Assembly (NCBI GenBank): GCA_016630905.1
Contig: WBMQ01000003.1
Coordinates: forward strand, 2,480,001-2,544,000
Direction of reading: 5' to 3'
DNA length: 64,000 bases
Source: Capillidium heterosporum
Lineage: Eukaryota; Entomophthoromycota; Entomophthoromycetes; Entomophthorales; Capillidiaceae
In this document: positions 1 through 10,859 of the stretch, piece after piece
Numbering within the stretch: the stretch's first letter is position 1
Layout: each line of letters begins with the position of its first letter
The notes under the pieces: model-generated
The model's database searches: none
What the model was told of the DNA's origin: nothing
Seen by the model: the letters and a program-made list of their open reading frames with translations, nothing else
Made by a program: the position numbers and the translations under genes

Positions 1-513
1 ACAAGGTAGTTTCCTTGATGATGTAAACCAAAGTAGAAGTACATAAAAGCTCAAGTTGCCCAACACATAGGTCGTTTGAACAACCTTTAGACGACTTCAT
101 TTAAGCTTACGACAGCTGGCAGTGACCATGTTCACTAACGATACTACTAACTATAATACATTAGATGGATATTCCAATTCTATAATCAACTTGGACTGGA
201 TCATTGATATAGTCTTTGCATTTGAAGGTTGAAGCTATACTAAAACTTTGAGTTAGGGGATGTACATTATCATATCTTCAAAAACAATAAGTAAATGGGA
301 AATATAATGGGTATATATAGTACATATGTTAAAGATTTTTCAGTCTAAGCCATTAATAATAAAGTATATATTTAACTTTACTTTTGAAAATAGGAAAAAA
401 ATATATATAGTATAGGTTTTTAATTTCAAATAAGCAAGCAACAGAATAAAATGCAATAAGATAGAAATGGAAATGAAATGAAAATGAAATGAAAATATGC
501 CTTGATAGGCGAC
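1..513. other. Intergenic, no gene seen
   Basis: AT-rich DNA downstream of the USP-family gene. The only long open frames run antisense to or overlap that gene's 3' end. Several short TATATA runs and an A-rich stretch near 390-500 fit a 3' UTR and terminator. I see no RNA gene or repeat. Confidence 0.5.
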
Positions 514-2471
514 TTAGACTTTGGTGTAGAAAAGCATAGTGGCACGTTCCTTGAGCTCCTGAAGCTCATAAGAGTTAGGGTGAAGAGGGGTAATCGCCTC
601 GTCCTCACAGAGGAACCAGGCGTTATCAATACGGGTGTTAAAACACTTGGTTGCAGCAACAAACTGACGACCTGGACCTTGAGAATCGACTTGATAGACA
701 ATACCGGTAAGTGTGTAGATGGTACCCATAGTAGAGGCGGTAGAACGATCCTGTTGCTCAATATAGTCGCTTACGTCCAGCCATTCGGGTGCTTGGACAG
801 GGCTAACCTTCTTGGGAGCATTTCCTTTGTTCATGCGATCAACCTGGATTGTGAGGGTGTTGGGGAGCGATTTTAGATACTCGGTGGGAAAATAACTTTC
901 TTTAGCACCACATTTTGGGCACTTGTTTCCTCGGAGGCCTATGTTACCAAATTTGGAGGCAAGCCTATCCTCCAATTTCGCTCCATTGCCAACAGTTACA
1001 GTAACATAATTCTTGGAACTGACTTTAAGTTCGCTGTGGCGGCATTCAAAGCAGATTGCAAAGGTAGCAGTGTTAATGTTGAACATGGATGCCATTGGGT
1101 TGTCAAATCGATAGCCGTCAGGGTATTTTGAAGCTTTATGGCTGTTAGACAAGGTGACAATATCGGTAAGACGAGTAGCTAGCGCATCAAAGAGCTTAAC
1201 TGGATCCTGTTTCTGGTAGAGATCAACAGCTTGAGAGAGGATAGGAAGGTTTTGAATCAGTGAGAAGAGACTAGTAATAAAAGTATCAAAGGGATTGAAG
1301 CAAAATAGGATGGAGCCTTCTTTGAAGCGAGCCAATAAGACTAACGTGCACAGGTAGCAGTAGTTACTCGTATTCTCTGTGCAGGCGCAGGCGGTTGAGT
1401 AATAGCCTTGTAAGTAGTAGCTGAAGTTTGGCTGGGCAAAGAGGCACTGCAGGACAGCGCTCAAGAAGCAGGTGTTCCCAAAATTGGGAATTTTCAAAGG
1501 TTCGTTGTGTTTCCGTTTATCGGTGTCACTCAAATTGACACTGTTCGTTTGGATCCCTAATGCTATTAGTACGTTGTTGACAATTAAAAGTACCAAATAG
1601 ATATGCCAAACCCCAACTGGTCAGCTCAGGTCCTGAAGATATGTAATGTTGATTGGTAGGACAGTCAGCCATTAGATCACAATCGTAGATGCACTCATTA
1701 AGCAGTTTGCTACTTTTATCTGGTTTAGAAATACCATCATCTATAAAAGTTCATTAATACTATATTATTATTAAAATATTACCTGAAGATTTAAGGGAGG
1801 CGGCAGCAGGTTTAATAGAGCTTGAAGAATAAGGCAAGATGTCCTTAGAATTATTTGAAAGATCACAAGTACGAATAGTCAAGTTGCTTGATCCAGTAGC
1901 TTCGTCAGACTTAGGTAAGTTTGAAACATTTGCCACTTTGTTAGCAGGTTTGGTAGCTAAAATTTGTTAAACTAGCAAATATGACAAATTTACTGGTTGT
2001 AGTGATTTTCTTTAACTCGATATCTTGGGAGGCACCAGAGGTTTGAATAATTTTATTCTCGTCATGTTGTACAGAAATGGCTACAAAACTTAACTAAAGT
2101 TGACTATAAAAGCTACCTGAAGGTTCAGTTTTGATTTGCTCACTGGAAGTCTGATGAGTTGCATTGGCCTTGTTGGTTTCATCGGATTGATTGACTTGTG
2201 TTTGGGCTTGCTTGAGTTTTTTGAGATCTGGATGGTTGAAACCGCCAATTCGGTTCCCAATTCTCGGCATTTCCTGTGGTATGACCTTTTTGTTGAAGAG
2301 GTAGTCGTACTTGTCAGCTGGGATACCATCAGTTTTAATGTTGAATAATTCGAAATCGTTGATGTTGAAATGGAAAGCTAGGTAGTAAAAGAGGTAGAAT
2401 AGGAAAAGATTGTATAAAACCAATGCTACTATTACTAGGAATTGTTGGATGTGAGCTGGTAATAAGCACAT
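514..2471 (-). CDS. Membrane-anchored ubiquitin-specific protease family protein, probably inactive
   Basis: Five exons: complement(514..1556, 1594..1740, 1783..1956, 1994..2080, 2117..2471). Introns are 36-42 nt with GTA donors and TAG acceptors, and the exons sum to 1806 nt (601 aa). The N-terminus carries one hydrophobic segment at about residues 10-34, so it is probably an anchored type like USP30 or yeast Ubp1/Ubp16. A low-complexity linker follows. The peptidase C19 domain starts near residue 276 with the Cys box NFGNTCFLSAVLQCL (Cys284). A finger-type zinc site of two CxxC pairs (CFEC, CPKCGAKE) lies in mid-domain. In the His box the usual G-H-Y is replaced by G-R-Q (Arg551), so the general-base His is not seen. 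Known: USPs hydrolyse ubiquitin isopeptide bonds using Cys/His/Asp. Inferred: this copy may bind ubiquitin without cleaving it. Family call is sure; activity and localisation are not. Confidence 0.82.
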
Positions 2472-3701
2472 CTTCCTTTCGTTCAGTTTCGTTTAGAAAA
2501 GCTCCCAAATTCAAAGTTTGGGCAATTTAAATAGTTTACGTAGCAAACCGGTTTTCAACTTGAAGTCTTCACCCCCTGAGCCAAAGTGTAACTGTAGAAT
2601 TGCAACAAATGTATCTTCAAGTATCTAGTTTCATTTGTTTATAGTTGCTTTCTCCACATCACTTTCATGCAAGATCCTACAAAATTTGTGGGTAAAGTAA
2701 TTTTAATGAAAAATCAACACCTATATATCCTTTTATTTGTCAATATTTGGACTTTAAAGCCACTGCGTAAATCCTGTTTCTAAGCTTTTTGCTAGCTAAA
2801 TACAAGATAGCAATTGAAACCTGCACACCAATATCTACTGATTCTTTTATAAAGTCAAACATAAATATGAAGTGTTTTTAAAGTAGCTATATACAGTATA
2901 TATATACTCAAAAGATTTAGCCTTTAGTGCTTGACTCTCTTGGTTGAACTAGAGGAAAACGACGTAGCCCATCAACTTGGCAACCAAAAACTGAAAAATC
3001 ATAACTCTCTCATTCAATTGACCACCCATAATCTCGATGTTTATACAGCCCATAGCTCACTCTTGCTCTTCACACTATTAATCCAGTTGAATGGTAGTGT
3101 AACGTTCTTGATGAAGAAAGGTTAATCTGGAATAAGCACCTCGAAACACAAACTATCTAATCTACAGGCCATTAGGACCTCCTTCAAAAGATCTGCTTAT
3201 CAAAATTTATAGCGTACCAGCAGTGTCCTTTATCGTGGATGGTATAACATACCTATTTAGGCTGAGCTTTCCACCTCGTAACATATTTGGATAGGACTTC
3301 TGTCATAGCTTTACAAAAGACTTGGCAAATCGGGTTCATTTAATTCGAAGAGTTGTAGTAAAGTTGGATCTACGATAAATAAATTTTCTCAAGTGGTACT
3401 ACGTCGTTGTAATCTACCATCCCTTCTGTTTATAGTAAGATGGTTCCATATGGTTCTGGTAGAGACGGATTGGAGTAAAAATTTATACAAACTGGGTCAA
3501 AATAGGAACTTGAAAGTAAGGCTATATAGGGCAACACAAAAACATATACATATACTAAAACCATATGTTGCCACAATACTCACAACAAAAGATATACACA
3601 AAACTAGCATTTTAAAAAAGAAACTTTATATAGAAGATTAGTTCAAGTAGAAAAAAGTTTTGATGGACATGCTACAACTTCAGCATAAATAACTTTAGCA
3701 C
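2472..3701. other. Intergenic between the USP gene promoter and the Ca2+-ATPase 3' end
   Basis: AT-rich sequence. Small open frames (for example 2931-3125 and 3393-3641 on +) have no initiation context, family motif or splice partners that I recognise. It holds the upstream region of the USP gene and the 3' side of the convergently placed Ca2+-ATPase gene. Confidence 0.4.
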
Positions 3702-6700
3702 TCAATTATTGTTGGCATTAGGCGTACCGTTGGAATTGGAGCCCGGCTTACTCAACCAGTTATCCACGGGTGCCGTATTGTGAGGTGTCAGCCCCACGCC
3801 TACCGAAGTAGCAACTAGGGAGGGTACCATGGTAGCGGTGAAGAAGGATCTACGGGGAGAATAAGCCTGGCCTAACGATTCGGGGATCTTACTTAGGGGA
3901 GTCTCTTCCACTAAAGCACCAGTACCATTGCCAGGAGTACGATGTCTACTCGACAAAGCCGTGAAAAGATCGTTGGGGATAAGTCTAATGATACAACCGA
4001 TAGGTAGCGACAAGAATCCAATACCCAAGCATACGCACCACTGCAAACCATCCAAATGCACTGTTTCAAACACCGCACCACCAAACTCGACCATCAAAAC
4101 CTGCAACAAGACGACAACAAAGAAAATAGTCAAAAAGTAGTAGTTCTTGTGGATACCAGCAAAGATGTTGAGGTGGGAGTCGATCCTTCTAGCGTTGAGC
4201 TGGTTGAAGATCTGCATGAAGACAAACGAATTGAAGACGATGGTAGCCAAGATAGAATCCTCGATGTTATCAACGACATCTGGCTTATAGAACAAGGGGC
4301 CTGAGTACAGTAGGGTAAAGCAGATGACGACTTGGAAGATAGCTTGACCTAAAATCATCTTCCACATGTCGAACGAAATAAGGCTGGCGTTTCGGCGGTC
4401 GGGTGGGCGGTTCAAGACGTCTTGAGAGGGAGGATCGGTAGCCAAAGCTAAAGCAGCCAACGTATCCATAATCAAGTTAACCCACAGAAGCTGTACGGCC
4501 TTGAGTACCGACTTTTCTTTATCTGAAATGACAGCACTTACGAAGGTAACTAAGACGGCGGTAACGTTGACAGTAAGCTGGAACTGCAGGAATTTCTTGA
4601 CAGCGTCGTTGACGGTACGGCCCCACATGATAGCTTTGACTATAGAAGCAAAGTTGTCGTCCATCAAAATAATGCTGGAAGCCTCTTTGGCGACTTCAGT
4701 ACCGGCTATACCCATCGAAAAACCCACGTCAGCAGCCTTCAAAGCGGGAGCGTCGTTGGTACCGTCTCCGGTAACTGCTACAACTTCACCGATGGCTCTC
4801 AGTTGTTTAACCAACTTCATCTTATCTTCGGGGGAGGATCTTGCGAGGACGCGCAATCGCGGTAAAACTACATTCATCTGATCTTGAGTCAGCTTGCGGA
4901 ACTCGGGGCCCTCCATGACGACCGAGGTGTCGGTGTAGATACCACATTTCTTGGCGATGGATTTGGCGGTTAAGACGTTATCACCGGTTACCATACGAAC
5001 GACGATACCGGCTCGAGAGCAGGCGGCTACTGCTTCAGGTACACCTTCTCGTAAAGGATCTTCGATACCGACGATACCTAGCAAAGTCAACTCATCAACG
5101 AAGCACAGTTCCTCCCAGAAGGTACGACTGCGGTCGCTGTCGTAGCTTTGTAGAGCAGTAAGTTGGTCTTGGGTAAGCTTGTAGTCCTTGTAAGCGAGAC
5201 CTATAGTACGTAACGATTCGGAGGCGTACTCGGAGATACGGTGCTGGACAGCCATGTTGATACGGTTGTCGATGGGCAGCGTACTGAAGTTGTTGGACTT
5301 CAAGTCGGCCGATTCGAAGCTGGCGATAGTATTACACTTGGCTAAAATTATTTCAGAGGCTCCTTTGATGTAAAAGCGGTAGCTGAACTCGTCATCATTC
5401 AGTTTAACCAAGGTGGACATCGATTTGCGTTCACTGGAGAAGGGCCACAGCTCAACCGTCTTGAACTTCTGGCGTAGGTCCTTGAGTTCGGTCGATTCTA
5501 GGACTGGGATCCACTCTAAGAGAGCGACTTCGGTTTTAGAACCTACCAAGGTCGTTTGACCTTTGTCGTCGGTTGACTGGAAGGCCGAGGAGTTGATGGC
5601 AATACCTTCAACTAGGACATCCTTAAGGTCTCTAGGTAGAGCGGAAGCTAGCTCGTCGCGTGAAAGGGGTGGTAAGGTCGATCGGACGTTGGGCAATGAG
5701 TTGGGGTTGCTGATGAACTGGGCTGAGGTACCGAACGTACCAGCTACCAAAGTCATTTTGTTCTGGGTTAAAGTACCCGTCTTATCGGAGCATACGGTGG
5801 TTGCACTACCCATAGTTTCACAGGAAGCTAAGACACGGACCAAGTTGTTATCCTTCAACATACGCACGGTAGCGTAAGATAGAGCCAAGGTAACAGCCAA
5901 GGGCAGACCTTCCGGTACAGCGACTACGACAACGGTGATGGTGGTGATGATAATACCGATGATACGGGACAGTACCTGATCGGCAGCGTGGTCCTGCGAG
6001 TTCCAAGCCGCAAAGTAACGGATCAACAGCACAATCAACATGAGGAGGGCAGCTGCTCCACCCAATTTGGAGATCCTATCGGCCAAATCGCCCAATTTCT
6101 GCTGCAGTGGGGTTTCCACATTCTCAGAACGTAAATTCATCATGATCTTGCCGTTGAAACTGGAGACACCTACGTTGATGACTAGGTAGGAGCCTACCCC
6201 CTCCAAAATTTTAGAGCCACTGATCAGGAAGGGATCGGCCTTGGAGACAGGCACTGGTTTCGTTATTTGACGGATGGAAGGTAATGCGGACAGGGTATCG
6301 GTGTGAGCTGAGCTACCATCCTCTACTGAGTTGATGATTTCTTCATAAGTACGTTTACGTATGGCATCCGATTCACCAGTAGCCGAACTCTCATCACAGG
6401 TTAAATTGGATCCAGTCAATAGGACACCATCAACCGGTACGATCTCACCAGGTTCCAACAGGACGATATCACCAACTACTAGATCAAAGATCGACAGTAA
6501 ATTGGTCTGGCCATCGCGAATAATTTTAACTTGGCGATCCTCCTTCTTGGAGTTCAACTTCTGGAACTGTTTCTCCTTCCTAAAGTCGTTGATACTGCCT
6601 ACCAGAACTACGATTAAAACAGCTATGATAATAGCTACTCCTTCGATCCAATGCGGTTTGTCAGCTGAAACGGTATCTCCATTTAAAGAGGTATACTCGG

Positions 6701-7115
6701 ACTTTTCTGAACCAGCTACGTCTTGGTAGATACCTATAGCTAGACTCACCAAGGCAGCTATAGAAAGTAGGATCATCACCTTGTCCTGTAAAGCTTCCCA
6801 CATCAGTTGGAAGAAAGATTTGGATTTGACGGGAGGCAGTCGGTTTTCACCATATATCTGACGTCGCGTCGATAGAGTTATGGCCGTCTTGGAGTCGGAG
6901 GGTACGGCTGTGTCGGAGCTTAAGCCGAACTGGGGGTCAGAATGTAAACCATCTACCAAGGCAGAAGTTCCCCCTATGTCCTGCAAAAGCTTGATAGATT
7001 TAGGGTCGACAAGGTCCTGTAACTGTTGGATACTGTATCGAAAAGGCCCGGTGTTCTGGTCGATTACCGGCTTGGCATCGGTATCGATGATCTGTATTGT
7101 TGGTTTCTCTTGCAT
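3702..7115 (-). CDS. PMC1: P-type Ca2+-transporting ATPase, PMC1/PMCA-like (type IIB)
   Basis: Single-exon ORF of 1137 aa from an ATG. It pumps Ca2+ out of the cytosol using ATP; fungal members act at the vacuolar or plasma membrane. Landmarks: N-terminal cytosolic tail (1-105), TM1-2 (about 110-175), actuator motif ATGES (245-249), TM3-4 with PEGLP (401-405, ion-binding helix), phosphorylated Asp444 in CSDKTGTLTQ, nucleotide-binding region with KGASE (about 584-588), hinge TGDGTNDAP (782-790), and a C-terminal six-helix bundle (about 845-1045). A short hydrophilic Asn/Ser/Pro-rich tail follows. The KGASE and MGIAGTEVAKEAS signatures are typical of PMCA/PMC1 pumps. I see no long C-terminal calmodulin-binding domain, as expected for fungal members. 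Lacking introns among intron-rich neighbours is notable but not unusual. Choosing between vacuolar and plasma-membrane location is not possible from sequence alone. Confidence 0.95.
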   Translation of the reverse strand: MQEKPTIQIIDTDAKPVIDQNTGPFRYSIQQLQDLVDPKSIKLLQDIGGTSALVDGLHSDPQFGLSSDTAVPSDSKTAITLSTRRQIYGENRLPPVKSKSFFQLMWEALQDKVMILLSIAALVSLAIGIYQDVAGSEKSEYTSLNGDTVSADKPHWIEGVAIIIAVLIVVLVGSINDFRKEKQFQKLNSKKEDRQVKIIRDGQTNLLSIFDLVVGDIVLLEPGEIVPVDGVLLTGSNLTCDESSATGESDAIRKRTYEEIINSVEDGSSAHTDTLSALPSIRQITKPVPVSKADPFLISGSKILEGVGSYLVINVGVSSFNGKIMMNLRSENVETPLQQKLGDLADRISKLGGAAALLMLIVLLIRYFAAWNSQDHAADQVLSRIIGIIITTITVVVVAVPEGLPLAVTLALSYATVRMLKDNNLVRVLASCETMGSATTVCSDKTGTLTQNKMTLVAGTFGTSAQFISNPNSLPNVRSTLPPLSRDELASALPRDLKDVLVEGIAINSSAFQSTDDKGQTTLVGSKTEVALLEWIPVLESTELKDLRQKFKTVELWPFSSERKSMSTLVKLNDDEFSYRFYIKGASEIILAKCNTIASFESADLKSNNFSTLPIDNRINMAVQHRISEYASESLRTIGLAYKDYKLTQDQLTALQSYDSDRSRTFWEELCFVDELTLLGIVGIEDPLREGVPEAVAACSRAGIVVRMVTGDNVLTAKSIAKKCGIYTDTSVVMEGPEFRKLTQDQMNVVLPRLRVLARSSPEDKMKLVKQLRAIGEVVAVTGDGTNDAPALKAADVGFSMGIAGTEVAKEASSIILMDDNFASIVKAIMWGRTVNDAVKKFLQFQLTVNVTAVLVTFVSAVISDKEKSVLKAVQLLWVNLIMDTLAALALATDPPSQDVLNRPPDRRNASLISFDMWKMILGQAIFQVVICFTLLYSGPLFYKPDVVDNIEDSILATIVFNSFVFMQIFNQLNARRIDSHLNIFAGIHKNYYFLTIFFVVVLLQVLMVEFGGAVFETVHLDGLQWCVCLGIGFLSLPIGCIIRLIPNDLFTALSSRHRTPGNGTGALVEETPLSKIPESLGQAYSPRRSFFTATMVPSLVATSVGVGLTPHNTAPVDNWLSKPGSNSNGTPNANNN

Positions 7116-9289
7116 ATGGCTGGCGTCGTGGAAATATAAACAGGAAACTCAACTCTACTGATATTTACAAAAGAAAAGAAAGCTAAATTGGTAAGTTTGT
7201 TGATCAGTGGGTCGCCGTTATATACTTTCTGCCTTGAAAAATAATTTCAGTTCAGTTCAATTTATATCATCTCATGGAAGCTTCTATTTAGAAGCCGAGT
7301 AACCTATACTAATTGAACCAGGCTTAAAATGGTTTGTTGGACCGGAATAATTTTAGTTTATGGCAAGACAAGTCAAGCCTCGCCAATAAAACTGAGTTTA
7401 AGATAGAGGTTTGACGTAGTAGGCAATCAAGCCGCTCCTCATTCTTCCCTAATTAATTTTGAACATGCAGCTTAGAGAACCTTGTGTTCAAAGTCCTCAT
7501 AATTTCAACTTTGGACTTGAACAAACTTTTATCTTTTGTTTATCCAAAGGAAAAAAGAATTCTTACAAGTTTTGAAAGAAAGGTTTGGCTTTCTTTTTCA
7601 GATCCACCAAACCTAGCACGATAACCTCCTGAAAGCGTCTGCAAGGAATCCAAGGAAAGGAAAGGAAAGGAGCAGGTTTAAGCACCTATTCCGGCTTGAA
7701 AATTGCTTTACATGGAACCTAGTATCTCGATATCGAGTATCCTTGGAGATTAGGAATTCATAATTCAATTCTAGAGAGTTTAGGTATTGTCAAGGCTATA
7801 ATTAGCTAATTTGGCCGCTCGCTATAATATTTGCTCAATGCGGTATAAAAGTACCCAAAAGCTCAGATGGACAAACATCCATTCATCTTTCCCTGTTTTC
7901 TGTATGGATTGGGGAATAGATATTGTAAAAGTGACGACGATGACGACTAATGAAAGGGGTTAGTAAATTGAACCTGGTTTTGTTTGAAACAAGTTGGAAA
8001 TGTACACCCATTCCAAGGTTTAGTAGTAGTTTCGAACAGTCGATCTATTGAATCTGCTGGCTAAACCTATTACAACACCTGAATGTTGTCTTTATGAAAG
8101 GTGTATTGTAGACGATGTTAGCATTTTATAAACAAGGGCTAACTATAAACAAACAAGTATTTTTTTATTCAAGGAAATCTTGTAAATGTTTTCTTTGGCA
8201 CGTCTACTTTAATCATAGATCTGTAGTTTTTAAGAACGGTATTATTTACCAAGTACATATCAACACATCCCTATATATAGACACTGGAGTTCAAAAATAA
8301 AGTGCAATGATATATATTTGAAAACTCACTAAAACATTGGAAACTTCAGATGGGCTCTACTTTTAGATTGAAGGCCATACGCTAAATGTATACCAAAATG
8401 TATACTTCAAAAAGGATAAAAGGAGCTTATACCTTGGAAAGTTCTTGGAAATTCTTTGGAAGGCGGTATAAGGTACTAAATCTTTTGAAACTTTTGTATG
8501 AAGATCTATTCAGTAGACTTAGGTATAGCTATAAAGAGTTTGTAGAACAATACTTGAAGAGCCTTCTGTATAGAAGCCTTATCAATAAAATAGAAAGTTC
8601 TAAATAGAATGGTTTGATTAAAAATAAGTATCTATAAACTGGTCTAAATTCGAGGTATAAGCATTCTCATGTCGCCATATATCGGCTTTAACTCTATACA
8701 GGAACCTTATAAAACTATCGATAAATTAAACTTTCGACTTTAAGCCTTAATTACTAAGAGCTAGAGACATCTCTACAGCCTACTAAAATCAGCATCATTA
8801 GAAGATAAGCTTCTTTACACTTATATCTCACTTATTAAAAGTAGATTATCCGTAGATTCAACACTACAGTTTTACTAGAGGTATCAGTATTAGAAAAATA
8901 ATCGATAATTTCAAAGTGAATGAGATGGAGCCGAGATGCTCATATTTAAATGTTAAATGCGGATGGAGGTGCTTATATTAGCTTCAAGCCTATTTCAAAT
9001 CCAAATTCAACATTGATATTAAATCTACAAATATAATTAAACAAAATCTATTACCTACCATTTAAAACCCTTATTAAAGCAACTTTACTACTTCACTTGA
9101 AAAGTTAAAGTAATCTATTCAAAATGAGCCACCATCTACTCTAACTTTAACCGAATCCATTCTATTACCTCTTTTGCCTTAACTAAAACTAAATCTTCAA
9201 ACTATAACCTTCGTTTAAAGGTAGGCACGATAGGCCTAATAAGAAATAAATCCAAATCAAAAAGGATGAATATCGGCTTCAACCTTTAT
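7116..9289. other. Intergenic (promoter of the Ca2+-ATPase, 3' side of the dynein light chain gene)
   Basis: About 2.2 kb of AT-rich DNA. It includes a short purine run near 7655-7675 (tandem GGAAA units). Small + strand frames at 8115-8300 and 8386-8607 show no family signal. I see no tRNA or repeat pair. Confidence 0.4.
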
Positions 9290-10011
9290 TTAAACGGCAA
9301 CCGCAAACACATTTACAATAGCAACGAAATCGTCATCTTCGTGAGTATAGGTAACTAACCCTACAGTATAAAAAGTAAAAAATCAAAAGTTAATCCAACT
9401 AAAAGTCAGCAATTAAATATTACTATCCAACTCGGTATCCCAAAAGCACGAAGTTCCACTATGGAACCCTGTTAAAGATTTTTGCATTATAGTTGAAGTC
9501 ACTAATTAAAAATCCAGTCAACATCTCCATAACAAATAAACAGCTATTTTAAATATTTACCTATATATTTTACCAGGTTGGAAGGGAAAGGCGGCTTCAA
9601 TATAGTTAACTTCTTCAAACAATGTTCACTGATTTGCTGCTGCCACTGATTAATTTTGCTGTGGTTGTATTTGGCGCCTTTCATATACGTCAAAATAACC
9701 TACGTTCAAAAACAAAACAAATTAGTCTTTCAAATAAAAAACCAATTTACTTGTCGTACTATCTTTCGAATTTCATTGTACTGGTATATAGGCTACATTT
9801 TAAAGAAACAAATTAAATAAATAGATTGAAAGAGAAAATGTATAAATATGTAAAAGTAGACTACCTGATTCTCATTTAATTTGGATTCCTTTTCTTCCAA
9901 AGCAGCCAATTTCAGCTTCTCCGATTTAGCCAGTTCTTCATTTTCAAGTTTGGGAGTGTGAGGTGCCACTTGGTCCAGCTGGCCTAGTAAATTGTCCCAG
10001 TCGGTTTCCAT
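9290..10011 (-). CDS. Dynein light chain, Tctex type (DYNLT)
   Basis: Five exons worked out by homology: complement(9290..9360, 9424..9501, 9561..9699, 9751..9792, 9865..10011). Introns are 51-72 nt and the exons sum to 477 nt (158 aa). The C-terminal ~95 residues match the Tctex1 fold: KYNHSKINQW, then CLKKLTILKPPFP, a TSTIMQKS strand, a GTSCFWD strand, and the final FVAIVNVFAVAV. This follows the family pattern (HSKVNQW...CVIMQK...SSCFWD...CIVSVFGL) in order and spacing. The first ~49 residues (METDWDNLLGQLDQV..., charged and helical) are a lineage-specific extension. DYNLT dimers bind the dynein intermediate chain and help load cargo onto cytoplasmic dynein. The gene starts 849 bp from the divergently transcribed urease. 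No exon is long enough to stand out alone. Confidence 0.85.
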
Positions 10012-10859
10012 AGTTTATTAAATTCTTGAGTTCTTGTAAAGAAGCGGAAATGGGAGTTGGAGATTTAACTTGTAATTTTGGATTTGATTTCAAGCATCTT
10101 TTTAGGGAGTTTGAAGACGAATGAGATGGAGATAAATAGAACAAATTTAGAATTGGATTAGGAATGGTTTTCAAGCTACATTTGAATACTTAATCGGCAA
10201 AATAAATAGGTTCAATAGACTTATTTGTGAGTTGGATGTTGCACTAAATGACAAATGGAAGTTTGACTATATTTAATAGACTCTGCTTTATCACCAAGGT
10301 GCCATTTGTTAATTCAAATCAAAGTTGTAGTGGGGTATTGTAGTCTTAATTACATTTATATTCCAGTATAAAGCAAACGATAAGGCTACAGCCATTTACG
10401 AACGAATCGATGTTGAAAATAAAAGCTTTGTGTCAATCTTTCATAAAAGGAATATTTTATATATTGTACTTTTAAAACCTGCTGTTGTAGCAGCATCACT
10501 TCTGCATTGTATTCTTGAATAGTAGTAGATTTAATTTGTAACAAAATAAAGATTGTCGTACAAGAGCTGCCATATGGTAATGTTTAGCCAAGTTCATTTA
10601 AAAGCTGATCTGCCAATATATAGCTGTCTCTTTAAGAGGATACAAAGATAAGCAATAAAGTACCAACATATCCATCTTCCAATTTACATTTGCCATATCT
10701 TTATCTCTAAATTACATCTTTGCCTTATGAAGTTGCACTCCAATCTAATAAACGATCATATGAAACTAAACCTGCTGACGTATAAAGCCCCTTGCAAACT
10801 AAAATTAAAGTTTACATCTCTATCATCTTCAACAACTCTACACTATTTCAAATTGCAAG
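10012..10859. promoter_or_regulatory. Divergent promoter region, dynein light chain / urease
   Basis: The 848-bp gap between two divergent start codons. A TATA-like TATAAAG sits near 10782, about 80 bp upstream of the urease ATG, with a pyrimidine/CAA-rich leader after it. No conserved operator could be recognised. GATA-type sites would be expected for nitrogen control but were not counted. Confidence 0.4.
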
